Made by a program: the position numbers and the translations under genes
Notes under the pieces: model-generated
The model's database searches: none
What the model was told of the DNA's origin: nothing
The model's input: the letters and a program-made list of their open reading frames with translations, nothing else
In this document: positions 33,009 through 41,687 of the stretch, piece after piece
How positions within the stretch are numbered: the stretch's first letter is position 1
How the letters are laid out: each line of letters starts with the position of its first letter
Origin: CAVRQM01 sp963756975
Lineage (GTDB): Bacteria; Pseudomonadota; Alphaproteobacteria; Acetobacterales; Acetobacteraceae
Direction: 5' to 3'
Assembly: GCA_963756975.1 (NCBI GenBank)
Contig: CAVWPS010000002.1
Span: forward strand, 1,302,001 to 1,366,000
DNA: 64,000 bases

Positions 33009-33947
33009 GTGACACGGCGGCGGCGCATTTTCCTGGGTTCGCATGTCGATTCGCAACACCCCACTCGCCCGTATCCGGTGCTGATCGTCTACAATCCCGC
33101 CGCCGGCCGTCGCCATGCGGCCCGGCTGTGGCGCGTGCTCGACCTGATGGTGGCGAGCGGCGTGCGGTTCGATGTGGCGGAGACGCGCTACCCTGGACAC
33201 GCGGGGACGATAGCACGCGAGGCGGCGGCGGGTGGAACCCGCATGGTGGTCGCGGCCGGTGGCGACGGCACCATCGGCGACGTGGCGAACGGATTGCGCG
33301 GGACGTCGACGCGGCTCGGCGTGATCCCGCTCGGCTCCGCGAACGTGCTCGCGCACGAACTCGGCCTGCCGTTCGCCCCGCGTGACGTCGCGGCCTCGCT
33401 CGCGTTCGGACGCACGAAGCTGGTCTGGCCCGGCCTGATCCAGGGGGCGGGGGCACCGAGGCTGTTCGTGCAGATGGTCGGCGTCGGGTTCGACGCGCAG
33501 GTGGTGCACGCGATGTGGCCGCCGATGAAGCGGATGCTGGGCAAGGCCGCCTACGTCGTGCAGGGCGTGCGGGAGGTCGCGCGCTACCGGTTCGCCCCGA
33601 TCACGGTCGCACTCGACGGCGGGACGGCGTGCGAAGTCGGCAGCGTGATCGTGACGAAGGGACGGTTCTACGGCGGCTGCCACGTGCTCGCCCCCGGTGC
33701 CACGCCGTCGGAGCCGGGCTTCACCGTCGCCCTGTTCGATCGAAGCGGGCCGCACTGGGCGCTGATGTATGGGGCGGCCCTGCCGGCGGGGTTGCTGCGC
33801 CACATGCCGGGGCTGCGGCTGGTGCGGGCGGATCAGGTCGCGATCCGCACCGAGCACGCCCCGGCCCAGGCCGACGGCGACGCGGCCGGGCGCGCGCCGG
33901 TCACTGTGCGGGATGCGCCGGCACCGATCGAGATGGTGGTGGGGTAG
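33009..33947 (+). CDS. Diacylglycerol kinase-family lipid kinase
   Basis: A protein of about 312 residues with the DAGK catalytic fold. The N-terminal domain has PVLIVYNPAAGRRHAARL and the nucleotide-binding VVAAGGDGTIGDVANGL. GVIPLGSANVLAHELGLP follows, a strong family signature. The C-terminal beta-sandwich contains VGVGFDAQVVHAM. It should phosphorylate a lipid alcohol or related acceptor. The start is GTG 33009; other in-frame candidates nearby are poor. It is divergent from the LpxH-like/glycosyltransferase pair with about 230 bases between. The substrate is not known, although an envelope lipid is suggested by the neighbours. Confidence 0.88.
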   Translation: MTRRRRIFLGSHVDSQHPTRPYPVLIVYNPAAGRRHAARLWRVLDLMVASGVRFDVAETRYPGHAGTIAREAAAGGTRMVVAAGGDGTIGDVANGLRGTSTRLGVIPLGSANVLAHELGLPFAPRDVAASLAFGRTKLVWPGLIQGAGAPRLFVQMVGVGFDAQVVHAMWPPMKRMLGKAAYVVQGVREVARYRFAPITVALDGGTACEVGSVIVTKGRFYGGCHVLAPGATPSEPGFTVALFDRSGPHWALMYGAALPAGLLRHMPGLRLVRADQVAIRTEHAPAQADGDAAGRAPVTVRDAPAPIEMVVG

Positions 33948-34009
33948 GCGACCTATCCTCACGAACCGGCTTCGCGCTTTAACCGGACCTTGTCAGCAGA
34001 GCGGGCGCG

Positions 34010-34303
34010 TTGAGCCGATTTCGAATCAAACTGTCGAGAAGGGCCGAAGACGACATACGGTCGGTCGAAGCTTGGTATCGTCAGCCCGGCGCGGGAGCGA
34101 CTGCCCGCCGCACCGTTGCATCATTGATCCGAGCCGTCGACGGGCTCGCGGATACGCCATTTCTTCGTCCGGAGGATCAAGTCTCGCGCACCCGCAGACT
34201 GATCGTCGCGCGTCACATTGTGATCTACACGGTGGACGTGGCGAACGGCACGGTGCTCGTCGTCCGGGTCTTCGGTCCCGGTCAGGACGAGGCGGACGTT
34301 TAG
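34010..34303 (+). CDS. RelE/ParE-family toxin
   Basis: A 97-residue basic protein with the ParE-like pattern FRIKLSRRAEDDIRSVEAWY at the N-terminus and RRLIVARHIVIYTVDVANGT and VLVVRVFGPGQDE at the C-terminus. ParE-type toxins poison gyrase, whereas RelE-type ones cleave mRNA; this one looks closer to ParE. The start is TTG 34010. Its stop (TAG 34301-34303) overlaps by four bases the stop of an antitoxin-like gene on the opposite strand. No antitoxin is seen immediately upstream on the same strand, which is the usual arrangement. It lies 62 bases after the lipid kinase gene and could be cotranscribed with it. Confidence 0.75.
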   Translation: MSRFRIKLSRRAEDDIRSVEAWYRQPGAGATARRTVASLIRAVDGLADTPFLRPEDQVSRTRRLIVARHIVIYTVDVANGTVLVVRVFGPGQDEADV

Positions 34304-34500
34304 TCTTCGCGGCCCGATTTCGGTAACGGTGTGGGTGTGTCCCAGGACATCATCCACGCACGAACCGCCTCCCAGGAGACGGTGCGACCGGCGCGGATGT
34401 CAGCCATCCCCTCCTCGATGCGGTCGGCTTCCCACTGCCTGCGTGTCTCGTCCGGCACGTTTCGGTCGGCGGTCGTCAGATGTTCCGCTTCGGTCGGCAT
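34300..34500 (-). CDS. Antitoxin-like protein, tail-to-tail with the ParE-like toxin
   Basis: A 66-residue acidic protein. The C-terminal half, ADIRAGRTVSWEAVRAWMMS followed by WDTPTPLP, has the layout of antitoxins that accompany RelE/ParE toxins: a short helix, a conserved GR-x-V, a helix with AW, then WxT and Pro. The N-terminal half is charged and could form the DNA-binding part. The start ATG 34500 has AGGAG about 12 bases upstream. It lies 51 bases downstream of the Tim44-like gene on the same strand and may be cotranscribed with it. The gene is convergent with the toxin, sharing four bases at the stops. Antitoxin function is inferred from resemblance and proximity. Confidence 0.65.
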   Translation of the reverse strand: MPTEAEHLTTADRNVPDETRRQWEADRIEEGMADIRAGRTVSWEAVRAWMMSWDTPTPLPKSGRED

Positions 34501-34551
34501 GGGTCAACCGTACTCCTGCGGTGATGCGGGCGCGAGCACGTTTTGAGCCGG

Positions 34552-35478
34552 TCAGCGCGCCTGCTGGATCGCCGACAGCACCCAAGCCCCGCCCGGTGCC
34601 CGCAAGAACGTCCAAACCTCGGTCGCGGCCACCCGCTCGGCCACGCTGCCGTCGACGATCCGGCCGGCCCCGTCGCGGGTCACGTCCAGCATCGAGAAGT
34701 GCATCGCCACGGTCGCGTATTCGCGCGAGCCCTCGCGCCAAGCCTCGGACAGGTCGCCGCGGTCGAGGTGGACGTCGCTCACCACGTTGCGGACGCCCCG
34801 GCTGGCCTGCTCGGCCATCTGCTCGGCGAAGTAGCTGACCATCTCGGGCGTCGCGATCGCGCGCAGGCGGCCGATGTCGTGGTTGCTCCAGGCGGTCTGG
34901 ACGCCGACCAGCAGGTCGCCGAACGCGTGGTAGTCGGCCGGCGTGATGGCGATCGGCGTCGCGCGCGGGGCCGTGTTGCCGCCGAAGCCGGAGCCGCCGG
35001 CGCGGGCGAACACGTTGCCGCCGGCCATCGCCGGTTGCCGGCCTGAAAACAGGGCGCGAAGGATCCAGCGGCCGACGAAGAACAGCAACGCGAGCTGGAT
35101 CAGCAGCCCGAACACCGAGCCGAAACCGTCGATGCCGCCGAACATGCCGTGTCCGAACAGCATTCCGCCGATACCGGCGCCGATCAGGCCGCCCATCAGG
35201 CCGGAGACGAACGGCCGCCCCCCAAAACCCGAACCGAAACCCGAGCGCTGGCCGTACGGGGCCGAATAGCTCGGCGCGCCGTAGCTCGGCTGAGGCGTCA
35301 GGCTGCGCTGCATCGGGGCCACCGAATACGGTGCCGTGTTGGTCATCGGCGGCATCGAGAACGTCCGCCCGCCCCGGCTGCCGAAGCTGAATCCGCCACC
35401 GGCGCGGGCGAACGCGAAGCCGGGGGCGAATGCCAGTGCCAGGGCGAGGAGGACTGCGAGAAGGCGATTGCGGGTCAT
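34552..35478 (-). CDS. Tim44-like domain membrane protein
   Basis: A 308-residue protein with a signal or anchor sequence (LLAVLLALALAFAPGFAFA), a Gly/Ser/Pro/Tyr-rich low-complexity stretch to about residue 95, and a hydrophobic glycine-rich segment (GLMGGLIGAGIGGMLFGHGM). A further membrane segment (GLLIQLALLFFVGRWILRAL) and a C-terminal Tim44-like domain (DLLVGVQTAWSNHDIGRLRA and FSMLDVTRDGAGRI) follow. It is the second Tim44-type protein in the window but has a different architecture from the one at 6979. It lies 46 bases downstream of pmbA on the same strand. The function is unknown beyond a probable membrane location. Confidence 0.82.
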   Translation of the reverse strand: MTRNRLLAVLLALALAFAPGFAFARAGGGFSFGSRGGRTFSMPPMTNTAPYSVAPMQRSLTPQPSYGAPSYSAPYGQRSGFGSGFGGRPFVSGLMGGLIGAGIGGMLFGHGMFGGIDGFGSVFGLLIQLALLFFVGRWILRALFSGRQPAMAGGNVFARAGGSGFGGNTAPRATPIAITPADYHAFGDLLVGVQTAWSNHDIGRLRAIATPEMVSYFAEQMAEQASRGVRNVVSDVHLDRGDLSEAWREGSREYATVAMHFSMLDVTRDGAGRIVDGSVAERVAATEVWTFLRAPGGAWVLSAIQQAR

Positions 35479-35523
35479 GTGCGGGGCCGGAAGCGGTTGA
35501 ACGCCACCGATATGGGATGGGTA

Positions 35524-36858
35524 CTAACGTCCTGCCATCGTCAGACCTTCGACCCGGACAGTTGGCGAGTCCGTGCCGCGCTTGAACCGCAGATCGTTGG
35601 CCGGAACCATGTGCCCGAAGATCTCGCGCAGATGGCCGGCGATGGTGATCTCGGCCACCGGCTCGGCGAGCGCCCCGTCGCGGATCATGAACCCGGCGGC
35701 ACCCCGGCTGTAATCGCCGGTCAGGCCGTTCACGCCCATGCCGATCAGCTCGATGATGTACAGGCCGAGCTTGATGTCGGCCATCAGTTCGGCGGGCGTC
35801 ATGTTGCCGGGCCGCAGGAACAAGTTCGTCGTGGTCGGCGACGGCTGCCCGGCGGTGCCCCGGCTGGCATTGCCCATCGTGGTCATCCCGAGCTGGCGCG
35901 CGCTACGGCCGTCGAGCAGCCAGCCGGTCAGCACGCCGTCCTCGACCAGATTGCGGGCACGCGTCGCGACACCCTCGCCGTCGAACGGACGGCTGCTGAG
36001 GCCGCGCGGCCGGCGCGGGTCGTCGACGATCTCGATGCCGGGCGCGAAAATGCGGTTGCCGAGGTCGCCCTTCAGGAACGTCGTCCCGCGCGCGACCGAG
36101 GCACCGTTGATCGACCCGGCGAGATGGCCGATCAGCGAGCCGGCGACGCGGGGGTCGAACAGCACGGGCAGGATCGCCGTTTCCGGCCGGTCCGGGTTCA
36201 GCCGCGCGATGGCGCGCTCGCCGGCGCGGTGGCCGATTTCGGCCGCATCCTCGAGGTCGGACAGATGGCGCGCCGACGAGAAATCGTAGTCGCGCTGCAT
36301 CCCGACGCCCTCGCCGGCCAGGGCGACGGCCGAGATCGAGTGCGAGGTGCGGGAGAAGCCGCCCTGGAAGCCCGCCGAGGTGACCAGCAGCATCTTTCCA
36401 CGCGAGAACGACGCGTCCGCCCCTTCCGAGTTGGTGACGCCGCGCACCGCCATCGCCGCATCCTCGGCCGCCGCCGCACGCTCGATCAGCGCCTCGGCTT
36501 CGATCTCCGAGCCGTCGTCGAGATCCAGCGCCGCCGCGTCCGACTCGTGGCCGGTGGCCTGCGTCAGTTCGGCGAACTCATCGTCAGGCACCACGCGGGC
36601 CATCGCGACCGCGCGGGCGGCGAGTTCGTCGAAGCCGGCGGGATCGAGCGCCGACGACGAAACGCCGGCCACCTTGCGCCCGACGAACACCCGCAGGCCG
36701 AGGTCACGACCCTCCGACCGCTCGAGCTGCTCCACCTTGCCGAGCCGGCGGCTGACCGACAGCGAGGTGCCTTCGAGGTACAGCGCGTCGGCGGAATCGG
36801 CGCCGGCGGCGAGGGCGCGGGCGATCAGGTCGCCCAGCAAGGCGCGCGGATCGCTCAT
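35524..36858 (-). CDS. pmbA: TldD/PmbA family metalloprotease subunit
   Basis: A 444-residue protein of the TldD/TldE family, in which TldE (PmbA) pairs with TldD to form a protease active on unfolded peptides, including some modified peptides. The family region includes RDLGLRVFVGRKVAGVSSSA, PVLFDPRVAGSLIGHLAGSI and GLTGDYSRGAAGFMIRDGAL. In the family only TldD carries the zinc site; I see no HExxxH motif here, consistent with the PmbA/TldE partner. tldD is not in this window. ATG 36858 overlaps the M16 peptidase stop (36855), so the two are translationally coupled. Confidence 0.88.
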   Translation of the reverse strand: MSDPRALLGDLIARALAAGADSADALYLEGTSLSVSRRLGKVEQLERSEGRDLGLRVFVGRKVAGVSSSALDPAGFDELAARAVAMARVVPDDEFAELTQATGHESDAAALDLDDGSEIEAEALIERAAAAEDAAMAVRGVTNSEGADASFSRGKMLLVTSAGFQGGFSRTSHSISAVALAGEGVGMQRDYDFSSARHLSDLEDAAEIGHRAGERAIARLNPDRPETAILPVLFDPRVAGSLIGHLAGSINGASVARGTTFLKGDLGNRIFAPGIEIVDDPRRPRGLSSRPFDGEGVATRARNLVEDGVLTGWLLDGRSARQLGMTTMGNASRGTAGQPSPTTTNLFLRPGNMTPAELMADIKLGLYIIELIGMGVNGLTGDYSRGAAGFMIRDGALAEPVAEITIAGHLREIFGHMVPANDLRFKRGTDSPTVRVEGLTMAGR

Positions 36859-38153
36859 GCCGCGAGCCGGCCGTCTTGGAGTGTCGCCGTGATGTGCGGC
36901 AACCCGGGGACATGCCCGGCCGGGCCGAGGGCGGCCAGCGTGGGCGCGGCGCGGAACAGGCGCGCGGCGGCGGCATGGACGTGATCGATCGTGACCGCCT
37001 CCAGCTTGGCCACCGTCTCGGCGGTCGGGATCAGCCGGCCGAAGACCTGCATCTGCCGCGCCAGCTGCTCGCAGCGGCTGCCGGTGCTTTCGAGCGACAT
37101 CAGCAGGCCGGCTTTCACCTGCGCCCTCGCACGGGCGAGTTCGACCTGCGTCACCCCGGTCTGCACCTTCTGCAGCTCGTCCAGCGTCACCGGCAGCAAC
37201 TCCGCCGCCTCGCTCTCGCCGGTGCCGGCGTAGATGCCGAACAGGCCGCCATCCATCGCGGGTGCGGTGAACGAGTAGACGGAATAGACGAGGCCGCGCT
37301 TCTCCCGGATTTCCTGAAACAACCGCGAGCTCATGCCGCCGCCGAGCAGGGTCGACAGCAGCATCACCGGGTAGAAATCGGGGTCGGCATACGCGACCGC
37401 CGGGAAGCCGAGCACGATGTGGACCTGATCCAGATCCCGCGCCTCCCGATGCTCGCCGCCGCGATAGACTCCCGGCACGGCACGCCCGGCCTCGGCGACC
37501 GGCAGATCGGCGAAGTGGCGCGCGACCAGATCGAGCATCGCGTCGTGGTCGAGGTTGCCGGCGGCGGCGATGGTCGTGTTGGCCGTCGTGTAGTGGCGGC
37601 GCATGTAGCCCATCAGCGTCTCGCGCCGCATCGCCGCGATCCCCTCGGCGGTGCCGAGCGTCGGGCGGCCCATCGGCTGATCCGGGTAGGCGACTTCCTG
37701 GAAATGGTCGAACACCACGTCGTCCGGCGTGTCGTTCGCCTGCCCGATCTCCTGGATGATGACGCCGCGCTCGCGCTCCAGCTCGTCCGGGTCGAAGGTC
37801 GAGTGGGTCAGGATGTCGCCGATGATGTCGGCCCCGAGGGCGACATCCTCCTTCAGCACCTTCACATAATACGCGGTCTGCTCGCGCGCCGTGTACGCGT
37901 TGATGTGGCCGCCGACATCCTCGACCGCCTCGGCGATCGCGGCGGCGGAGCGGCGCTCGGTGCCCTTGAACGCCATGTGCTCGAGGAAGTGCGAGACGCC
38001 GTTCTCGGCCGCGTCCTCGTTGCGGGTGCCGGTCGCGACGTACGCGCCGAGGCTGACCGTCTCGACCCGGTCCATCCGCTCGGTGACGACCGTGAGGCCG
38101 GACGGCAGACGGGTGACGCGGATCGGCTCGCCACCCTTGGTATGATCGGTCAT
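36855..38153 (-). CDS. M16 family zinc peptidase (pitrilysin/MPP-like)
   Basis: A 432-residue protein of the M16B family, homologous to the mitochondrial processing peptidase. The inverted zinc motif HxxEH is present in GVSHFLEHMAFKGTERRSA, with the distal Glu in LERERGVIIQEIGQ. The second domain has LSTLLGGGMSSRLFQEIREK and GLVYSVYSF, also typical. No signal sequence. A related single protein occurs in most alphaproteobacteria, often beside thrC, as here. Its start overlaps the repaired thrC stop (ATGA) and its own stop overlaps pmbA's start. Confidence 0.94.
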   Translation of the reverse strand: MTDHTKGGEPIRVTRLPSGLTVVTERMDRVETVSLGAYVATGTRNEDAAENGVSHFLEHMAFKGTERRSAAAIAEAVEDVGGHINAYTAREQTAYYVKVLKEDVALGADIIGDILTHSTFDPDELERERGVIIQEIGQANDTPDDVVFDHFQEVAYPDQPMGRPTLGTAEGIAAMRRETLMGYMRRHYTTANTTIAAAGNLDHDAMLDLVARHFADLPVAEAGRAVPGVYRGGEHREARDLDQVHIVLGFPAVAYADPDFYPVMLLSTLLGGGMSSRLFQEIREKRGLVYSVYSFTAPAMDGGLFGIYAGTGESEAAELLPVTLDELQKVQTGVTQVELARARAQVKAGLLMSLESTGSRCEQLARQMQVFGRLIPTAETVAKLEAVTIDHVHAAAARLFRAAPTLAALGPAGHVPGLPHITATLQDGRLAA

Positions 38154-39551
38154 GCGGCGTTCCTCAGGACGAAGGCGCGGACCCGATCCTCGATCACGCG
38201 GAGGTCGGACGGTGCGCGGGAAAAGTGCTCGGGACGGTCATATAGGTCGGCCAGGTGCGCTGGCAGAGGGGGTCGGCGTCCGGTCGCCTCGAACATCGGC
38301 GTCCGGGAATTTCGCGGGGTGCGCGGTCGCCATCGCGATCACCGGGACGCGCTCCGGGTTGTCCCACGCAATGGCGGCCGCGATCCCGATCGCGGTGTGC
38401 GGGTCGGCGGCGTAACCGGCCGCGTCCAGCCGGCGGATTTCGGCCAGCGTCCCGGCATCGTCCAGCCGGAACGGAGTCATCACCGACCGCGCCGAGGCCC
38501 AGACGCCGTGCGAAACATCCATCCGGCCGGTGGCGCGGAAGCCGGCGATGGCGGCCCCGGTCGCCTCCCCGTCGCGGCCGAGCAGCTCGAACAGCAGCCG
38601 CTCGAAGTTGGAGCTGACCTGGATGTCCATCGACGGCGACAGGCTCGGCTCGACGCCGCGCACGCTCATGTCGTTGCCGGCCAGGAAGCGCGCCAGGATG
38701 TCGTTGCGGTTGGAGCCGACGATCAGGCCCTCGATCGGCAGGCCCATGCGCCTCGCCGCCCAGGCCGCGAACACGTTGCCGAAATTGCCGGTCGGCACGC
38801 TGAACGCGACCGGGCGGTCGGGTGCGCCCAAAGCCAGCGCGCTCGCCACGTAATACGGCACCTGGGCGGCGATCCGGGCCCAGTTGATGGAATTCACCGC
38901 CGACAGCCGCATCGCGTCGCGGAACGGCGCGTCGGCGAACATCGCTTTGACCAGATCCTGGCAGTCGTCGAACGTGCCATCGACGGCGATGTTGGCGACG
39001 TTCGCGGCGGTGACGGTGGTCATCTGCCGGCGCTGCACCTCGCTGGTGCGGCCCTCCGGGTGCAGGATCACGATGTCGATGGCGGCCCGCCCGGCGCAGG
39101 CCTCGATCGCGGCCGAGCCGGTGTCGCCGCTGGTGGCCCCCACGATCGTGACGCGGCGGCCTTCGCGGGTCAGCGCGTGCTCGAACAGGCGGCCGAGCAC
39201 CTGCATCGCCATGTCCTTGAAGGCGAGCGTCGGGCCATGGAACAGCTCGCACGACCAAAGGTCCGGCCCGAGCTGGACCAGCGGCGCGATCGCGGGATGG
39301 TTGAACCCGGCGTAAGCCTCGGCGCAGATGCGGCCCAGCGTCGCCTCGTCCACCGCGTCGCCCGTGAACAGGCCGATCACGCGGGCGGCGAGTTCCGGGT
39401 ACGGCAGTCCGCGCATCGCCCGCCAGTCCGCGTCGTCCAGCACCGGCCACGTCTCGGGCACGAACAGGCCGCCATCCTCGGCCAGCCCGGCGAGCAGCAC
39501 CCCGGTGAAATCGCGCGGCGCCGAGCGTCCGCGGGTCGAAATGTAGCGCAT
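38150..39551 (-). CDS. thrC: Threonine synthase, frameshifted near the C-terminus
   Basis: A PLP enzyme converting O-phosphohomoserine to threonine. The PLP lysine is in HGPTLAFKDMAMQVLGRL, and GATSGDTGSAAIEACAG and VPTGNFGNVFAAWAA are typical. The frame as written ends at 38238 with a nonsense tail after KFPDADV. On the same strand one base over, the normal tail appears (EATGRRPPLPAHLADLYDRP, then EHFSRAPSDLRVIEDRVRAF) and ends in TGA overlapping the M16 ATG at 38153. One extra base near 38290-38295, in a two-base run, explains it. The repaired length of about 466 fits ThrC. Catalytic residues are intact. First gene of the thrC-M16-pmbA operon. Confidence 0.93.
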
Positions 39552-39628
39552 GGCCCGGTTTGCCGCAGCCGGGCGGCCGTGGGAAGGTCCGCCCTCGACA
39601 AGACTGGCCGGCTTTACGGAGACCGCAC

Positions 39629-40072
39629 TTGCATCGACTGCTCGCCTTGCTGCTCTTGCTCGCCCCCCTGCCGGCCGCCGCCGCCGACCTCTCGAGCCCG
39701 GTCGGCGTCTGGCACACGGTCGACGACCGGACCGGCGCGCAACGCAGCGACGTCCGCATCTTCCAGTCGGGCGACAAGATGTACGGGCAGGTGGTCCACA
39801 TCACCGACCCGAGGGAAGCGGTGCAGATCTGCCGCAAATGCACCGACGACCGGCGAAACAAGCCGGTGCTCGGCATGGTGATTTTGCGTGGCCTGACCCG
39901 TGACGGCGCGCAGTGGACCGGCGGGCGGATCGTCGACCCCGAGACGGGCGACGTCTATCGCTGCTCGATGCACCTCGGCCCGGACGGCAAAACGCTGATC
40001 CTGCGCGGTTACATAATGGTGCCGATGTTCGGCCGCTCGCAGACATGGCTGCGGGCCCCGGATGCGTCCTGA
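39629..40072 (+). CDS. Exported DUF2147 protein
   Basis: A 147-residue protein with a signal peptide (LLALLLLLAPLPAAAAD) and a DUF2147 beta-barrel-like domain starting at PVGVWHTVDDRTGAQRSDVR. KMYGQVVHITDP, a Cys pair in CRKC, and RIVDPETGDVYRCSMHLGPD follow. The start is TTG 39629 with GGAGA six bases upstream; an upstream in-frame start would add a basic extension before the signal. It lies divergent from thrC. DUF2147 proteins are periplasmic with no established function. Confidence 0.85.
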   Translation: MHRLLALLLLLAPLPAAAADLSSPVGVWHTVDDRTGAQRSDVRIFQSGDKMYGQVVHITDPREAVQICRKCTDDRRNKPVLGMVILRGLTRDGAQWTGGRIVDPETGDVYRCSMHLGPDGKTLILRGYIMVPMFGRSQTWLRAPDAS

Positions 40073-40130
40073 GCGCGAACCGGTCCCGGTCGCGGACGTT
40101 CGATGGGTCCACGCACACCGGAGGTCCGCC

Positions 40131-40493
40131 ATGATGCATCGCCGCGACACGACGCTCGCCCGCGCCCTGGGCTGGTTCAGCATCGGGCTCGGCGCGATCG
40201 AGATCTTCGCCGGCCACTCGCTCGCGCGCGCCCTCGGCATCCCGCGCGACGGCACGCTGCTGCGCGCCTACGGCGTGCGGGAGGCGGGTGTCGGCGTCGC
40301 GATCCTGAACGACCCCGAGGAGCCGGCTTGGCTGTGGGCCCGGGTCGCGGGCGACGCGCTCGACCTCGGCACGCTGGCCATCGCCGCCCGGCCGCCGAAC
40401 CGGCACCCGCGCAACGTCGAAATCGCGGTCGCGGCCGTGGTGGGCGTCACGATCCTGGACGTGCTCTGCGCCGTCCGTCTCGGGCGGGACTGA
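40131..40493 (+). CDS. Small membrane protein (DUF4267-like)
   Basis: A 120-residue protein with about four hydrophobic segments: ARALGWFSIGLGAIEIFAGH, the stretch around VGVAIL, ALDLGTLAIAA, and IAVAAVVGVTILDVLCAV. GGAGG lies six bases before ATG 40131. The pattern FSIGLGAIEIFAGHSLARAL resembles small proteins annotated as cyclase/dehydrase-associated or DUF4267-like membrane proteins. I cannot assign a function. The stop is two bases before the ATG of the oxidoreductase, so the two are likely cotranscribed. Confidence 0.7.
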   Translation: MMHRRDTTLARALGWFSIGLGAIEIFAGHSLARALGIPRDGTLLRAYGVREAGVGVAILNDPEEPAWLWARVAGDALDLGTLAIAARPPNRHPRNVEIAVAAVVGVTILDVLCAVRLGRD

Positions 40494-40495
40494 CC

Positions 40496-41521
40496 ATGCT
40501 GAATGGCGCGCTGATCGGCTGCGGCTTCTTCGCGCAGAACCATTTGCACGCATGGCAGGATCTGGCACCCCGCGCGGGTCTGGTCGCGGTCTGCGACACC
40601 GACCCGGAGAAGGCGCGCCGGGCCGCCGCCGCGTTCTCGATCCCGCGCTGGTACGACGACGCGGCCAGGATGTTCGAGACGGAGCGCCTGGACTTCGTCG
40701 ACATCGCGACGACGATGCCGTCGCACCGGCCGCTGGTGGAGCTGGCCGCCTCGCATCGCGTGCCGATCATCGTGCAAAAACCGCTGGCGCCGAGCTGGGA
40801 CGATTGCGTGGCGATCGTCGAGGCGGCCGAGCGCGCCGGCGTGCCGCTGATGGTCCACGAGAATTTCCGGTTCCAGACGCCGATGCTGCGCGTGGCCGAG
40901 ATTTTGGCCGCGGGCACGATCGGCACGCCGGCCTGGGCGCGGATCAGCTTCCGCACCGGCTACGACGTGTTCGCGAACCAGCCGTATCTGCTGGAGGAGC
41001 GCGAGCTGATCGTGATGGACCTCGGCATCCATCTGCTCGACCTCGCGCGCGTGTTCATGGGCGAGGTCGAGCACCTGTCGTGCGAACTGCAACAGCAGCA
41101 TCCGCACGTGCGGGCCGAGGATACGGCGACGATGCTGCTGCGCCACACGAGCGGCGCCGTGTCGGTGGTCGACTGCACGTATATGAGCCGCGACCTGCCG
41201 GACCCGTTCCCGCAGACGCTGCTGCATATCGAGGGGCCGAAGGGGGCGATCCGGATGGGCCGCGACTTCGCGCTCGACGTGATCGCGGACGGGCGGGTCG
41301 TGTCCGAATACGCGGGCTCGCCGCTGCTGCCGTGGACCGCCGAGCCCTGGCACATCGCGCAGGAGAGCGTGCGAAACACGTCGGCGCACTTTGTCGACTG
41401 CCTCGCACAAGGGCGTGAGCCGGCGACGTCGGGGCGGGACAATTTGCGGACGTATGCGCTGGTCCGCGCCGCCTACGCCGCTGCTGCTTCGGGGCGGGCG
41501 GAGAAGCCGGTTAATACTTAG
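40496..41521 (+). CDS. Gfo/Idh/MocA family oxidoreductase
   Basis: A 341-residue NAD(P)-dependent sugar or polyol oxidoreductase. The Rossmann motif is ALIGCGFFAQNHLHAW. The EKP-like motif is present as PIIVQKPLAPSWDDCVAIVE, and catalytic residues likely lie in LIVMDLGIHLLDLARVFMG. The length is typical. ATG 40496 follows the small membrane protein gene by two bases. The sugar substrate is unknown. After its stop the sequence becomes markedly AT-richer. Confidence 0.88.
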   Translation: MLNGALIGCGFFAQNHLHAWQDLAPRAGLVAVCDTDPEKARRAAAAFSIPRWYDDAARMFETERLDFVDIATTMPSHRPLVELAASHRVPIIVQKPLAPSWDDCVAIVEAAERAGVPLMVHENFRFQTPMLRVAEILAAGTIGTPAWARISFRTGYDVFANQPYLLEERELIVMDLGIHLLDLARVFMGEVEHLSCELQQQHPHVRAEDTATMLLRHTSGAVSVVDCTYMSRDLPDPFPQTLLHIEGPKGAIRMGRDFALDVIADGRVVSEYAGSPLLPWTAEPWHIAQESVRNTSAHFVDCLAQGREPATSGRDNLRTYALVRAAYAAAASGRAEKPVNT

Positions 41522-41687
41522 GTTCAGCGTTTTTTCGGCAGAGAGTCGGTTATCGTGAGTGCGGCCGGTCTCGGTCGGGCAGATTTTAGAATGGTGGCAC
41601 TATGAACGCTGTGAGCACATTGTGAAAGCTTTAGCGGAGCGCCTTGTAGGCACGGCCTGAGCCGAAGGTTTTGTCGATGCTCAGGGA

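Noticed and set aside
36876..39881. Long plus-strand open frame across pmbA, M16 peptidase and thrC
   Set aside because: It is a shadow of three clear minus-strand genes, with biased Arg/Gly/Asp composition.
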